Below, one piece after another: positions 1 through 8,261 of a stretch of 38,239 nt of DNA. A program made the translations under genes and the position numbers. The notes below the pieces were generated by a model. That model saw only the letters and a list, made by a program, of their open reading frames with translations, was not told the origin of the DNA and did no database searches. Numbering within the stretch: the first letter of the stretch is position 1; every line of letters starts with the position of its first letter. The DNA is taken from assembly GCF_947072515.1 (NCBI RefSeq), contig NZ_CAMTIG010000035.1:1-38239 (forward strand). Direction: 5' to 3'. The stretch comes from an uncultured Clostridium sp. GTDB taxonomy: Bacteria > Bacillota > Clostridia > Clostridiales > Clostridiaceae.

Positions 1-30
1 TTGTTTAAATTTCAGCACCTCTTCGGTACA
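1..30 (-). promoter_or_regulatory. possible 5' end of a lysine riboswitch (cut by window edge)
   Basis: Read on the minus strand, a leader starts near base 30 just after a good promoter and contains AAGAGGTGC at bases 23-15. AGAGGTGC is the conserved 5' block of the lysine (L-box) riboswitch, normally followed by the P2 stem; the bases after it (CTGAAATTT) could begin such a stem. Only about 30 nt are visible and the rest lies beyond base 1, so the 3' core cannot be checked. The element could instead be an unrelated 5' UTR. Confidence 0.28.
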
Positions 31-36
31 TTTATT

Positions 37-65
37 ATTATATAATAACAATTATTAATTGTAAA
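37..65 (-). promoter_or_regulatory. sigma-A-type promoter at the left edge
   Basis: On the minus strand TTTACA (65-60) and TATAAT (42-37) are separated by 17 bases, close to the sigma-A consensus. It lies across the 3' end of the P-type ATPase gene and fires out of the window to the left, toward the possible lysine riboswitch. Transcription should start near base 30. Confidence 0.6.
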
Positions 66-2382
66 GTATTTTTTTTATTTTTTTATCTTCTAGTTTTATT
101 TTCCATTTCAATCCCTTTAAAATAGCTATTGATATTACACAAAATAATATAGTTACTTCATATTCTTTCATTCCAATTTGAGATAATGAAAATATATCTT
201 TTCCTATTGGTAAGTAAAAACATAACATTGCACTTATTATTAATACGCTTATCATAGCCCATTTTATTCCATTTAATTCTCTTATCCCTCTAATTAAAAT
301 TACAAAGCTCAATCCCATAAGTACTAATAATATAACTGTTTGCTGATGTCCATTTTGTTTATCCATATTAAATATGCATATTATAGAAATACATATACTT
401 ATTATTATTCCATTGGGAATAGCTTGTTTTAATACATTTCTTAAAAATCCACTAGAAACTTTTTTATCATTTCTCATAAATGCAATTAAAAATGCTGGTA
501 TTCCTATTGCTACCGTTCCTATTAAAGTTAACTGTATTGGATCTAGAGGAAATGGTTTTAAAAATAACGGAAGTATTATTGCTAATAATACTGAATATAC
601 TGTTTTTGATAAAAATAAATTAGCTACTATCTCTAAATTATTTATCTGCCTTCTTCCTTCTTTTATAATCTTGGGTAATCCACTAAATGTAGACTTCATT
701 AATATAATTTGTGATACTGCTTTTGCTGAATCTGCACCATTTGCCATTGCTATCCCACAGTTTGCTTCTTTCAATGCTAAAACATCATTTACTCCATCAC
801 CTGTCATTCCTACTGTTTTACCATTAGCCTTTAAAGCCTTAATTATATTTTCTTTTCCTTTTGGAGTTACTCTTCCAAAAATTCTATATCTCTTAACTAT
901 CTCCTTTAATTTATCTATATCCTCTGGAAGATTTCTACCATCAATATATTTATCATAGTCTTTTATTCCAACTTTTTTAGCTATTGCACTTACTGTTACA
1001 TGATTATCACCTGATATTATTTTTATATCTATTCCTTCATCTTCAAAATATCTTAAAGTCTCTTTTGCATCCTCTTTAACAATATCCTCAATCATTAATA
1101 AAGCTTTTAATTCATTTCCCTCTTGCAACTTTTCTACTAGAGCTAATACTCTCATTCCCTGCTTTGCTTTATTGTAAATTAACTTTTCTATTTTATTATA
1201 ATTATTTTCCAATAATATTTCTGGTGCTCCTAATAAAAATATTCCTTTTTCCTTTATCTTTATTCCTCCAAATTTTCTTTTAGATGAAAATGCAATTTTC
1301 TCTTCTATTTCAATATTGGGCTTCTCTTTATATCTATCTAATATAGCATTTTGTGTGGCATTTTTCCCACCTAGCTCATGAGCTATTGCAGAGAGAATTA
1401 CATCTATCTCCTCTTTTTTTCCACTATAAATTTCTATATCTTTTAATTTTAAATCTCCCTTTGTTATTGTTCCTGTCTTATCTAAACAAATAGTATCTAT
1501 TCTTGCTAAAGTTTCTGTAACTGATAGTTCTTTTATTAATGCATTATATTTTGCAAGTTTTATTATAGATATAACCGCAGTTGCACTTGTCAATAATACA
1601 AAACCTTCAGGAACCATTCCTATTATTCCTGAAACTGTTCCAAGTATTGCTTCTTGCCAAGTATCTTTTACTAAAAAAAGCTGTGTTCCTGCTAATAACA
1701 TTCCAATCGGAACAATTATAAATAAAAGTACTTTTAATAACCTACTGGTATCTCTTTGTATTTCTGATGTTTTATTCTTTACAGCTTTTGCTTCTTTAAC
1801 TATTTTTGCTGAATAAGTTTTTTCTCCAATATTAACAGCTTGCATATATCCTTCTCCTGCAATAACAGTACTACCTGATAAAAGCTCTCCATTTACTTCT
1901 TTTACTATTGAATCACTTTCTCCTGTTAACATAGATTCATCAATCTCTAACTCATTGCTATATAAAACTTTCCCATCTACTAATACTTGGTTTCCTGACT
2001 TTAGAAATATTACATCATCTTTAACTATTTCTTCTACTTTTATATTCTCTTTCTTACCATCTCTAATTACCACCGCTCGTACATCAGTAATTAAAGATAA
2101 TTCTTCTACAATTTTTTTTGCTTTAATTTCTTGAATTACACCTATAAAACTATTTACTATTATAACTGTTGCAAAAATTGCATTTTTAGGTGAACCAGCT
2201 ATTATAACTGCAATAGCTAATATTAAGTTTAAAGCATTAAACATAGTAAAAAAATTACTTATAAAAATCTCTTTTGTTGTTTTTAATGGAGATTTTTGAG
2301 CCTTATTCCACTCTCCATTATCTATTCTTAACTTTACTTCTTCTTTCGTTAATCCTAATTTATAATTCACATTATCTACCAC
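55..2382 (-). CDS. cation-translocating P-type ATPase
   Basis: ATP-driven cation pump of the inner membrane, 775 residues. Visible landmarks are the actuator-domain TGES (about residue 153), the phosphorylation motif DKTGT (about 301) with Asp as phospho-acceptor, and the hinge motif TGDGVND (about 527). Membrane segments lie near residues 45-85, 210-275 and in a cluster after 570. The M4 segment reads VPEGF, close to the PEGL of calcium-type P2 pumps, and there is no N-terminal heavy-metal (CxxC) domain, so a P2-like pump of Ca2+, Mg2+ or another cation is likelier than a copper or zinc pump. The substrate cannot be told from sequence. The start is taken as GTG at 2382; no ATG and no strong ribosome site is seen nearby, so the exact start is uncertain. 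No clear intrinsic terminator follows. Confidence 0.9.
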   Translation of the reverse strand: MVDNVNYKLGLTKEEVKLRIDNGEWNKAQKSPLKTTKEIFISNFFTMFNALNLILAIAVIIAGSPKNAIFATVIIVNSFIGVIQEIKAKKIVEELSLITDVRAVVIRDGKKENIKVEEIVKDDVIFLKSGNQVLVDGKVLYSNELEIDESMLTGESDSIVKEVNGELLSGSTVIAGEGYMQAVNIGEKTYSAKIVKEAKAVKNKTSEIQRDTSRLLKVLLFIIVPIGMLLAGTQLFLVKDTWQEAILGTVSGIIGMVPEGFVLLTSATAVISIIKLAKYNALIKELSVTETLARIDTICLDKTGTITKGDLKLKDIEIYSGKKEEIDVILSAIAHELGGKNATQNAILDRYKEKPNIEIEEKIAFSSKRKFGGIKIKEKGIFLLGAPEILLENNYNKIEKLIYNKAKQGMRVLALVEKLQEGNELKALLMIEDIVKEDAKETLRYFEDEGIDIKIISGDNHVTVSAIAKKVGIKDYDKYIDGRNLPEDIDKLKEIVKRYRIFGRVTPKGKENIIKALKANGKTVGMTGDGVNDVLALKEANCGIAMANGADSAKAVSQIILMKSTFSGLPKIIKEGRRQINNLEIVANLFLSKTVYSVLLAIILPLFLKPFPLDPIQLTLIGTVAIGIPAFLIAFMRNDKKVSSGFLRNVLKQAIPNGIIISICISIICIFNMDKQNGHQQTVILLVLMGLSFVILIRGIRELNGIKWAMISVLIISAMLCFYLPIGKDIFSLSQIGMKEYEVTILFCVISIAILKGLKWKIKLEDKKIKKILYN

Positions 2383-2471
2383 ACTATAAATCTTTTCTTC
2401 TGTTATAATTATAGTCTTTCTTCTATTATCTACATATTTAACTAGCTTTCATTTATCTTACAATTTTGACA

Positions 2472-2507
2472 CATAAAAAAAGAAATAAAGCCAAAGGCTT
2501 TATTTCT
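2472..2507 (-). terminator. intrinsic terminator of the ATPase gene
   Basis: On the minus strand a 12-bp perfect stem (AGAAATAAAGCC paired with its complement, loop TTT) is followed by a run of T. It begins inside the stop codon of the gene at 2506-3462. Confidence 0.9.
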
Positions 2508-3462
2508 ATAATTTATCTAAATCGCATATTAAACAATCTTCCATACTATTTAATATAAATGGCGACATTGTAGTTATTATAAATTGAACATTTGGAAAGA
2601 ACTCACTTAACATAGATAATAATTTCATTTGTAATTCTGGATGTATATGTTTTTCTAACTCATCTATTAAAATAATTCCTTCTACATCATATTTATTCGT
2701 TCTACACTTTTCCATTTTCCCCATTATTTCTATAAAAAACTTTACTGCAGCTGATTGTCCATCTGATAATTCATATAATGTATATGGCTGTTTATTTTTT
2801 TCTTCTATCACATAATCAGCAATCTCCTCATGATAATAGAACTTTAAATCTTTATCTAACCATATTACTTCTAGAAGTCTTTCAAACATATTAAACCATT
2901 TTTGAATTAATATTTTTTCTTCTTCATCATCTATTGCAATAGCTTCTTCTTCTCTATCTTTTAATTGATATAAATAATCTATAAAATTATTTATATCAGT
3001 TTTCCCTTCTTTTTTTTCTATATCTATAATTCTTCTTGATTTATAGTAATCACATATAAATTCACCTATATCAAACTTTTTTTCTAGTTCTTCATCATTA
3101 AATACCTTAATATCTATTCCATTACAAAACTTCTTTCGCTTTAGCATATAATATTCAATTCTATTTTTCAACTTATTTATATTTCCTTTAGAGTTTTCAG
3201 TTAAAATCTCTTCATCCCTTATAAATTTTAATTCATCATTACATTTATCAATATCCTTGCTTAAATTTACTATATTCCTATATTCCTTTAATTTTAATGA
3301 TGTTAAAACCGTCCATATAGCATCTAATAATGTAGTTTTTCCGGTTCCATTTTTACCTGTAATAATTATATGCTTAACATCTTTTCTTACAACATCAATA
3401 TTTATGTTGCCTAATCTCTCATGTTCCCTAACATTTATATTCCCAATAAAAACTTCTCTCAT
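2506..3462 (-). CDS. orphan RecF/OLD-like AAA family ATPase
   Basis: A 318-residue SMC/ABC-type ATPase. It has a Walker A motif (GKNGTGKTT, about residue 36), a signature-like LSDGQSAAVKF and a late Walker B with the ABC-type D-E pair (ILIDELEKHIHPE), then an H-loop-like ITTMSP. This is the arrangement of AAA_15/AAA_21 proteins such as RecF and OLD. There is no TOPRIM or other nuclease domain, and no partner gene next to it, so a function (repair, defence, toxin partner) cannot be assigned. The insert between the motifs (about residues 60-220) is Lys/Glu rich and probably coiled coil. The first ATG after an in-frame stop is used; its ribosome site is weak, and a 15-codon ORF (3459-3506) ends in ATGA overlap with it, which suggests translational coupling. 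Confidence 0.8.
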   Translation of the reverse strand: MREVFIGNINVREHERLGNINIDVVRKDVKHIIITGKNGTGKTTLLDAIWTVLTSLKLKEYRNIVNLSKDIDKCNDELKFIRDEEILTENSKGNINKLKNRIEYYMLKRKKFCNGIDIKVFNDEELEKKFDIGEFICDYYKSRRIIDIEKKEGKTDINNFIDYLYQLKDREEEAIAIDDEEEKILIQKWFNMFERLLEVIWLDKDLKFYYHEEIADYVIEEKNKQPYTLYELSDGQSAAVKFFIEIMGKMEKCRTNKYDVEGIILIDELEKHIHPELQMKLLSMLSEFFPNVQFIITTMSPFILNSMEDCLICDLDKL

Positions 3463-3636
3463 TTTACCTTTTTAATAGAATAACTTTCTATTTTCTCCTT
3501 CTCCATATTTAATTTTATTATAACATCTTATTGCTAATAAATTACATATTTAGATAAAATAAGATTACTTTTCTTTTTTTCCTTTTTAACTAATAAATTT
3601 TTTATATTATTTTCTCTACTAATTTTATAATCTCAT
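3463..3636. other. AT-rich leader region of the ATPase gene
   Basis: No long ORF. On the minus strand there is a TATAAT-like -10 near 3515 without a convincing -35, and a short ORF at 3459-3506 (15 codons) that overlaps the ATPase start by ATGA. Confidence 0.4.
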
Positions 3637-3675
3637 AAAAAAAAATACTTAGAATCCAAAGAATTCTAAGTATTT
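3637..3675 (-). terminator. terminator of the small structured RNA
   Basis: A 13-bp perfect stem (AAATACTTAGAAT and its complement, 7-base loop) is followed on the minus strand by nine T. The plus-strand side lacks a T run, which fixes the direction. Confidence 0.88.
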
Positions 3676-3785
3676 GTCTTATTACTATAACGGTTGCCGT
3701 CATTATAGTAACTACATTAAATAAAATCAGTTGCCGTATAATTTCTATTATACATACCTCTAAGCTTTGACTTATCAGTCAGATA
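3637..3785 (-). ncRNA. probable small structured RNA with repeated ACGGCAAC element
   Basis: About 149 nt on the minus strand, bounded by a TATAAT box (3797-3792) and a strong terminator (3675-3637). In order it holds a small hairpin GACT-GATA-AGTC (3780-3769), a 7-bp hairpin GTATAAT-AGAA-ATTATAC (3753-3736), and a 9-bp hairpin TTACTATAA/TTATAGTAA (3711-3682). ACGGCAAC occurs twice, at 3737-3730 (overlapping the 3' side of the second hairpin) and at 3700-3693 (inside the third), 37 nt apart. No ORF of note. It could be a stand-alone sRNA or an attenuating leader of the ATPase gene that begins 175 nt downstream. I do not recognise it as any named riboswitch class. Confidence 0.5.
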
Positions 3786-3791
3786 TTATTC

Positions 3792-3797
3792 ATTATA
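3792..3797 (-). promoter_or_regulatory. -10 box of the small RNA
   Basis: Perfect TATAAT on the minus strand. I see no good -35 at 16-18 bases upstream, so this is a weaker call than the terminator. Confidence 0.35.
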
Positions 3798-3979
3798 TAT
3801 CATTTTACCCATTAATATTTATTAAGATTTTATTAAGTTTTTTATATTAATAAGTGTTTGCATATGATTATTTTAATTTTGTTATTTTAAGCTTATTAAT
3901 TTATGTACTTAATATATCATTTATGTATTTTTTCTTTTCTTCTCCGCTAATACTAACTTTTTTCATCTTAATCTTATAT
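3798..3979. other. intergenic stretch downstream of pyk
   Basis: AT-rich sequence between the pyk terminator and the small RNA. The only coding possibility is a 21-codon minus-strand ORF (3966-3901) beginning MKKVSISG, without a visible ribosome site. It may be chance or a gene remnant. Confidence 0.3.
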
Positions 3980-4010
3980 AAAAAAAGAAACTCGCAAAAG
4001 CGAGTTTCTT
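3980..4010 (-). terminator. intrinsic terminator of pfkA-pyk
   Basis: Minus-strand stem GAAACTCGC/GCGAGTTTC with loop TTTT, followed by a T run. It lies 26 bases after the pyk stop. Confidence 0.93.
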
Positions 4011-4036
4011 CAAACTATTAACTACTAGTTAATATA

Positions 4037-5455
4037 TTATTCTACAACTTCAATTTTCATTAAGTTAGTAGCTCCAACTTTATCAACTGGTACTCCAGCA
4101 GCAACAACTACTATATCACCTTTTTTAGCAAATCCTTTTTCTTCAGCTATTACAACTGATTTTTCCATCATTGCATCTGTTGATTCAAATCCTTGAGCAA
4201 CTACTGGGAATACTCCCCATGAGAATGCTAATTGTTTAGCAACTACTTCATTTGAAGTTACAGCTAAAATTGGACATTCTGGTCTACATTGAGATAATCT
4301 CTTAGCAGTAGCTCCACTCTTAGTTGAAGTTACGATTGTAGCAGCTTGTAATTCATTTGCAGCATTACATGCAGCTCTACTTATAACACCAGCTATTGCA
4401 GGTATATGTTTTGTAGCTTTTGATACAGCTACTTCATAGTTTAATTGTTTTTCAGCTTCTGTAGCTATTCTTGCCATAGTTGAAACTGCTTCTACTGGAT
4501 ATGTTCCATTAGCACTTTCTCCTGATAACATTATTACATCAGTACCATCTAATATAGCATTAGCTATATCTGAAACTTCAGCTCTAGTTGGTCTTGGGTT
4601 TCTGATCATAGAATCTAACATTTGAGTAGCAGTAACTACTGGGATTCCAGCATGGTTACATTTTTCTATTATCATTTTTTGTACTCCAGGTACGTTTTCT
4701 ATTGGAATTTCAACTCCAAGATCTCCTCTAGCTACCATTATAGCATCTGAAACAGCGATTATTGAATCGATGTTATCAACACCTTCTTGGTTTTCTATTT
4801 TAGGGCAGATTAATATGTCTGTTCCACCATTTTCATCTAATACTTTTCTTATAGCAAGTACATCTTCAGCTTTTCTTACGAAAGAAGCAGCTATCATGTT
4901 TACTTTCATTTCACAACCGAATTTTAAATCAGCTTCGTCTTTTGCAGTTAATGCTGGTAATTTTATTGAAACACCAGGAACGTTAACTCCTTTGTGAGTT
5001 CCAACTAATCCAGTATTCATAACTTCACAAATTACTTTGTTTCCTTCTACTGATTTAACTGTTAATCCAACTAAACCGTCATCTATTAAGATAGTGTTTC
5101 CTGGAACAACGTCGTTAGCTAATCCATCATATGTTACTGAACATTTAGTTGTATCTCCTACAACTTCTTCTTTTACATATATAGTGAATTCTGAACCCTT
5201 TTGTAATTCTACTTTGTTTGGTTCAAATTTTCCAGTTCTTATTTCTGGTCCTTTTGTATCAAGAACTATAGCAATTTCTTTACCTAATTCTTTTGATAAT
5301 CTTCTTACTTTTTCCATTCTTCCTCTGTGTTCTTCATGATCACCATGAGAGAAGTTATGTCTTGAAGCGTTCATTCCTGCTTCAATAACCTTAGTTAAAA
5401 TTTCATCGCTTTCACTTGCTGGACCTATAGTACAAATCATTTTAGTTTTTCTCAT
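4037..5455 (-). CDS. pyk: pyruvate kinase
   Basis: Last step of glycolysis: phosphoenolpyruvate plus ADP gives pyruvate plus ATP, in the cytoplasm. The 472-residue product opens with the usual RKTKMICTIGPAS, followed by NFSHGDHEEH and DTKGPEIRTG of the barrel and mobile B domain, and carries the active-site signature region around MVARGDLGVEIP. The C-terminal regulatory domain is present, but the extra PEP-utiliser domain found on Bacillus pyruvate kinase is absent, so this is the short form. It is the second gene of an operon with pfkA (58-base gap, no terminator between), so both irreversible glycolytic steps are made together. A ribosome site AGGAG lies about 11 bases before the ATG. Confidence 0.98.
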   Translation of the reverse strand: MRKTKMICTIGPASESDEILTKVIEAGMNASRHNFSHGDHEEHRGRMEKVRRLSKELGKEIAIVLDTKGPEIRTGKFEPNKVELQKGSEFTIYVKEEVVGDTTKCSVTYDGLANDVVPGNTILIDDGLVGLTVKSVEGNKVICEVMNTGLVGTHKGVNVPGVSIKLPALTAKDEADLKFGCEMKVNMIAASFVRKAEDVLAIRKVLDENGGTDILICPKIENQEGVDNIDSIIAVSDAIMVARGDLGVEIPIENVPGVQKMIIEKCNHAGIPVVTATQMLDSMIRNPRPTRAEVSDIANAILDGTDVIMLSGESANGTYPVEAVSTMARIATEAEKQLNYEVAVSKATKHIPAIAGVISRAACNAANELQAATIVTSTKSGATAKRLSQCRPECPILAVTSNEVVAKQLAFSWGVFPVVAQGFESTDAMMEKSVVIAEEKGFAKKGDIVVVAAGVPVDKVGATNLMKIEVVE

Positions 5456-5513
5456 TACAAATACACTCCTATCGTTATCTTGTTAGATCAAAATTTATAT
5501 ATATTATTAATGA

Positions 5514-6473
5514 TTACTTTGATAATACTTTTGCTATTTCGTATAGATCTTCATCAAACTTGCTTTGCATTGCTAATGCTTCATCTATATCTAAATCAAC
5601 AATTTTATTATCAACTGAACCAATAACTCTTGATGTTTTTCCTTCTAATAATACTTCAACAGCTTTTGCTCCCATTTTTGAAGATAAAATTCTGTCGAAT
5701 GCGCTTGGGCTTCCACCTCTTTGAATATGTCCTAAAACTGTAGCTCTAGTTTCAATTCCTGTTATGTCCTCTACTTCTTTTGCTAATTCAAATGCTCCAC
5801 CAATACCTTCTGCTAAAATTATTAGGTTATGCATTTTTCCTTTTAATTTTCCTTCTAAAATAGTTTTACATAATTCGTCTTTATCGAATCCTTTTTCTGG
5901 TGTAATTATTGCTTCAGCTCCACCAGCTAAACCACTGTATAAAGCTATATCTCCACAGTTTCTTCCCATTACTTCTACAATTGATACTCTTTCATGTGAA
6001 GTTGAAGTATCTCTTATTTTGTTTACTGCATCTAAAACTGTATTTAATGTAGTATCGAATCCAATAGTATAATCAGTATAAGCTAAATCATTATCAATTG
6101 TTCCAGGTAGTCCAACTGTTTTAACTCCAAGCTTTGATAAAAGCTTAGCTCCAGTAAATGAACCATCTCCACCAATTACAACTAAAGCATCAACTCCATA
6201 TGCTTTTAATATCTTAACTGCTTTTTTTCTAACTTCTTCTTGTTTGAACTCTGGACATCTAGCTGTTCTAAGAATAGTTCCACCTCTATGAATAATATCT
6301 GAAACAGAAGTTCTATCCATTGGGAATAATTCTCCATTTATTAATCCACTGTATCCTCTTTGTACACCCATAACTTCTATACCAGAAGCTATTGCTGTTC
6401 TTACAACTGCTCTTATTGCAGCATTCATTCCTGGTGCATCTCCACCACTAGTTAAAATAGCTATCTTTTTCAT
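5514..6473 (-). CDS. pfkA: ATP-dependent 6-phosphofructokinase
   Basis: Commits fructose 6-phosphate to glycolysis using ATP; 319 residues, typical for bacterial PfkA tetramers. The N-terminal ATP site ([16 protein letters not shown]), the catalytic region GTIDND near residue 125 and the MGRNCGD and HIQRGGSPS motifs are all present. The reading frame is open 37 codons further upstream, but the true start is the ATG at 6473: it is preceded by AAGGAGGAG at good spacing and gives the family N-terminus. The upstream open stretch is the untranslated leader. It forms an operon with pyk and has its own promoter and a leader hairpin. Confidence 0.97.
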   Translation of the reverse strand: MKKIAILTSGGDAPGMNAAIRAVVRTAIASGIEVMGVQRGYSGLINGELFPMDRTSVSDIIHRGGTILRTARCPEFKQEEVRKKAVKILKAYGVDALVVIGGDGSFTGAKLLSKLGVKTVGLPGTIDNDLAYTDYTIGFDTTLNTVLDAVNKIRDTSTSHERVSIVEVMGRNCGDIALYSGLAGGAEAIITPEKGFDKDELCKTILEGKLKGKMHNLIILAEGIGGAFELAKEVEDITGIETRATVLGHIQRGGSPSAFDRILSSKMGAKAVEVLLEGKTSRVIGSVDNKIVDLDIDEALAMQSKFDEDLYEIAKVLSK

Positions 6474-6492
6474 CTTTACTCCTCCTTGAAGA

Positions 6493-6521
6493 ACCACAGG
6501 GACGACAAATGGCCCAGTGGT
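6493..6521 (-). promoter_or_regulatory. GC-rich hairpin in the pfkA leader
   Basis: On the minus strand ACCAC-T-GGG pairs with CCC-T-GTGGT around an 11-base loop, giving 8 bp with one T-T mismatch. It sits between the promoter and the ribosome site of pfkA, about 10 bases before the SD. The leader is far richer in G and C than any other intergenic DNA here. It has no T run, so it is not a terminator. A translational or stability control element is the likeliest role. Confidence 0.5.
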
Positions 6522-6555
6522 AACATAACTTCCCACGTTTATATGATCGACTATA

Positions 6556-6584
6556 ATTGTACAAAAAATATTGTAATTTATCAA
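6556..6584 (-). promoter_or_regulatory. pfkA-pyk promoter
   Basis: TTGATA (6584-6579) and TACAAT (6561-6556) with a 17-base spacer on the minus strand, close to the sigma-A consensus. Transcription would start near 6549, giving a leader of about 75 nt. Confidence 0.7.
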
Positions 6585-6599
6585 TGTGTATCATATACT

Positions 6600-6963
6600 T
6601 TATTATTATTTATTTAAAAACGTCTTAAAAGACTCTATCTAAACATTTCCTTAAGCTTATTATACCCTAAAAAACTCGAATTATATAATTATTTGAAATT
6701 TTTAATGATTTAATTTTTGTAAAAATTTTCATTTGCAAATTTACTAAATATACAAGCTTTTATTGAGTGTTTAATATTTTAAGCTATGTTTTTTTTTATT
6801 ATTAATAATTTTTCCATTATTAAATTTTCTAATTTTAACTTATAACTACTCTGTTATATTTTAATTATCTCTTTTTTCATGACAAATTTCAAGAATATTT
6901 TTATTAATTTTCTGTATTTTTAGACTATTTTAATAATTTCACTTGTTTTTTCACCTTTTTCAT
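6600..6963. other. gene-free AT-rich stretch between dnaE and pfkA
   Basis: About 360 bases of very AT-rich DNA without an ORF that has a ribosome site. A TATAAT box on the minus strand (6664-6659) might be a second pfkA promoter, but no -35 matches. Nothing else is recognised. Confidence 0.4.
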
Positions 6964-6997
6964 GAAAAAAAGAGCTAAACTTTTAATTTAGCTCTTT
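6964..6997 (-). terminator. dnaE terminator
   Basis: Minus-strand 11-bp stem AAAGAGCTAAA/TTTAGCTCTTT followed by a T run, 5 bases past the dnaE stop codon. Confidence 0.93.
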
Positions 6998-7002
6998 CCC
7001 TA

Positions 7003-8261
7003 TTATTTTTCCATTATCTTTATATTTTCATCTGAATAAGCTTTTCTTAAATCTGTAACTATCTCTGTTTCTAAGTTTAACCAACATTCTCTTGGTGCCC
7101 TATAAGATTTTTTTTCTTTTGCATCAAATATATATATTGGTGTATCACCTCTATATTCTTCAGCAATCTTTTTAAGCTCTAAATTAATTTTTCTTACTTC
7201 ATCTTTATCTTTGGCTTTTATATATATTTTACTATCATTTACCTTTTCAAGTGGTTCTACTTTTTCACAGATTAGTTTTGGTTGTTCATCCTCTTTTAAG
7301 CTTATTCTACCTCTAATAATTACTAATTCATCTACATTTATAGTTCCTCTAATTCTATCTAACGTTTTAGGGAATACTATAATTTCAATTTCATTAGTTA
7401 AATCTTCTAACTTTAAAAATGCCATTAAAGTATTATTTCTTGTAACCTTTTGATTTACCTCAGTTAAAATTCCACCAATTATAACAGTTTGATTATCTTT
7501 AACTTTAATATTATTTAAAACCTCATTATCTGATAATCCTTTTTCTGATTCTTCTTGAAGAATTTTATGTGAATCATAAATACTTTGTATATCTATAGAT
7601 GTCTGCATTTTTATACTCTTTTCATATTCATCTAAAGGATGTCCTGAAAGATATAATCCTGTCATTTCCTTTTCCATACTTAAAAGATTTCTTTTATTGA
7701 ACTCATTTATATTAGGATACGAAACTTCCGGTACACTTTCCTCTTCCTCTAAACCTCCAAAAAGATTTATTTGTCCATCTATATTTCTTTTCTTCTCATT
7801 AGATATTCCATCCATAAGTTTTTCATATACACCAAGCATTTTAGATCTATATACTTCAAAATCATCCATTGCTCCAGCTTTTATAAGACTTTCAACAGCC
7901 CTTTTATTAATCGCTGATAAATTAACCTTATTTATAAAATCAATTAGAGAAATATATTCTCCTTTTTTCTCTCTACTATTCACTATGTTTTCGCAAACAT
8001 TTACTCCAACATTTCTTACTGCACCAAGTCCAAATATAATTTTATCACCTTGAACTGTAAATCTAGTATGACTTAAATTAACATTTGGTCTTATAACCTG
8101 TATTCCTTCGCTTTCTGCAAACTTTACATAATGTGCAACCTTCTCACTAGTTCCCATTACTGAGTTAAGCATAGCAGCTATCATCTCTACAGGATAATAT
8201 TTCATTAAATATGCAGTTTGATAACCAATTATTCCATAGGCCGCCGCATGACTTTTATTGA
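7003..8261 (-). CDS. dnaE: DNA polymerase III alpha subunit, exon 2 (C-terminal part)
   Basis: Second coding segment of the replicative polymerase subunit DnaE. It begins in the middle of a Phe codon (TC, then Asn-Lys-Ser-His-Ala) and carries the end of the fingers domain (SHAAAYG, YQTAYLMKYYP), the helix-hairpin-helix region near MLNSVMG to DDFEVYRSK, and the OB-fold (VIIGGILTEVNQKVT). Continuous family homology crosses the junction with the segment at 8718-11043 once the 456-base intron is removed. An apparent ATG at 8304 lies inside the intron's P9 hairpin and has no ribosome site, so it is not a real start. The spliced protein would be 1194 residues, the usual length for this family. Confidence 0.93.

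Noticed and set aside
374..958. plus-strand ORFs opposite the P-type ATPase and other genes
   Set aside because: They are reverse-strand shadows of highly AT-rich real genes, without ribosome sites or family motifs.
3637..3785. guanidine-II (mini-ykkC) riboswitch
   Set aside because: The ACGG elements are not tetraloops closing two similar hairpins, and no guanidine exporter or SugE-type gene follows.
5514..6584. pfkA starting at 6584
   Set aside because: The extra 37 codons overlap the promoter and leader; AAGGAGGAG precedes the ATG at 6473, which gives the conserved N-terminus.
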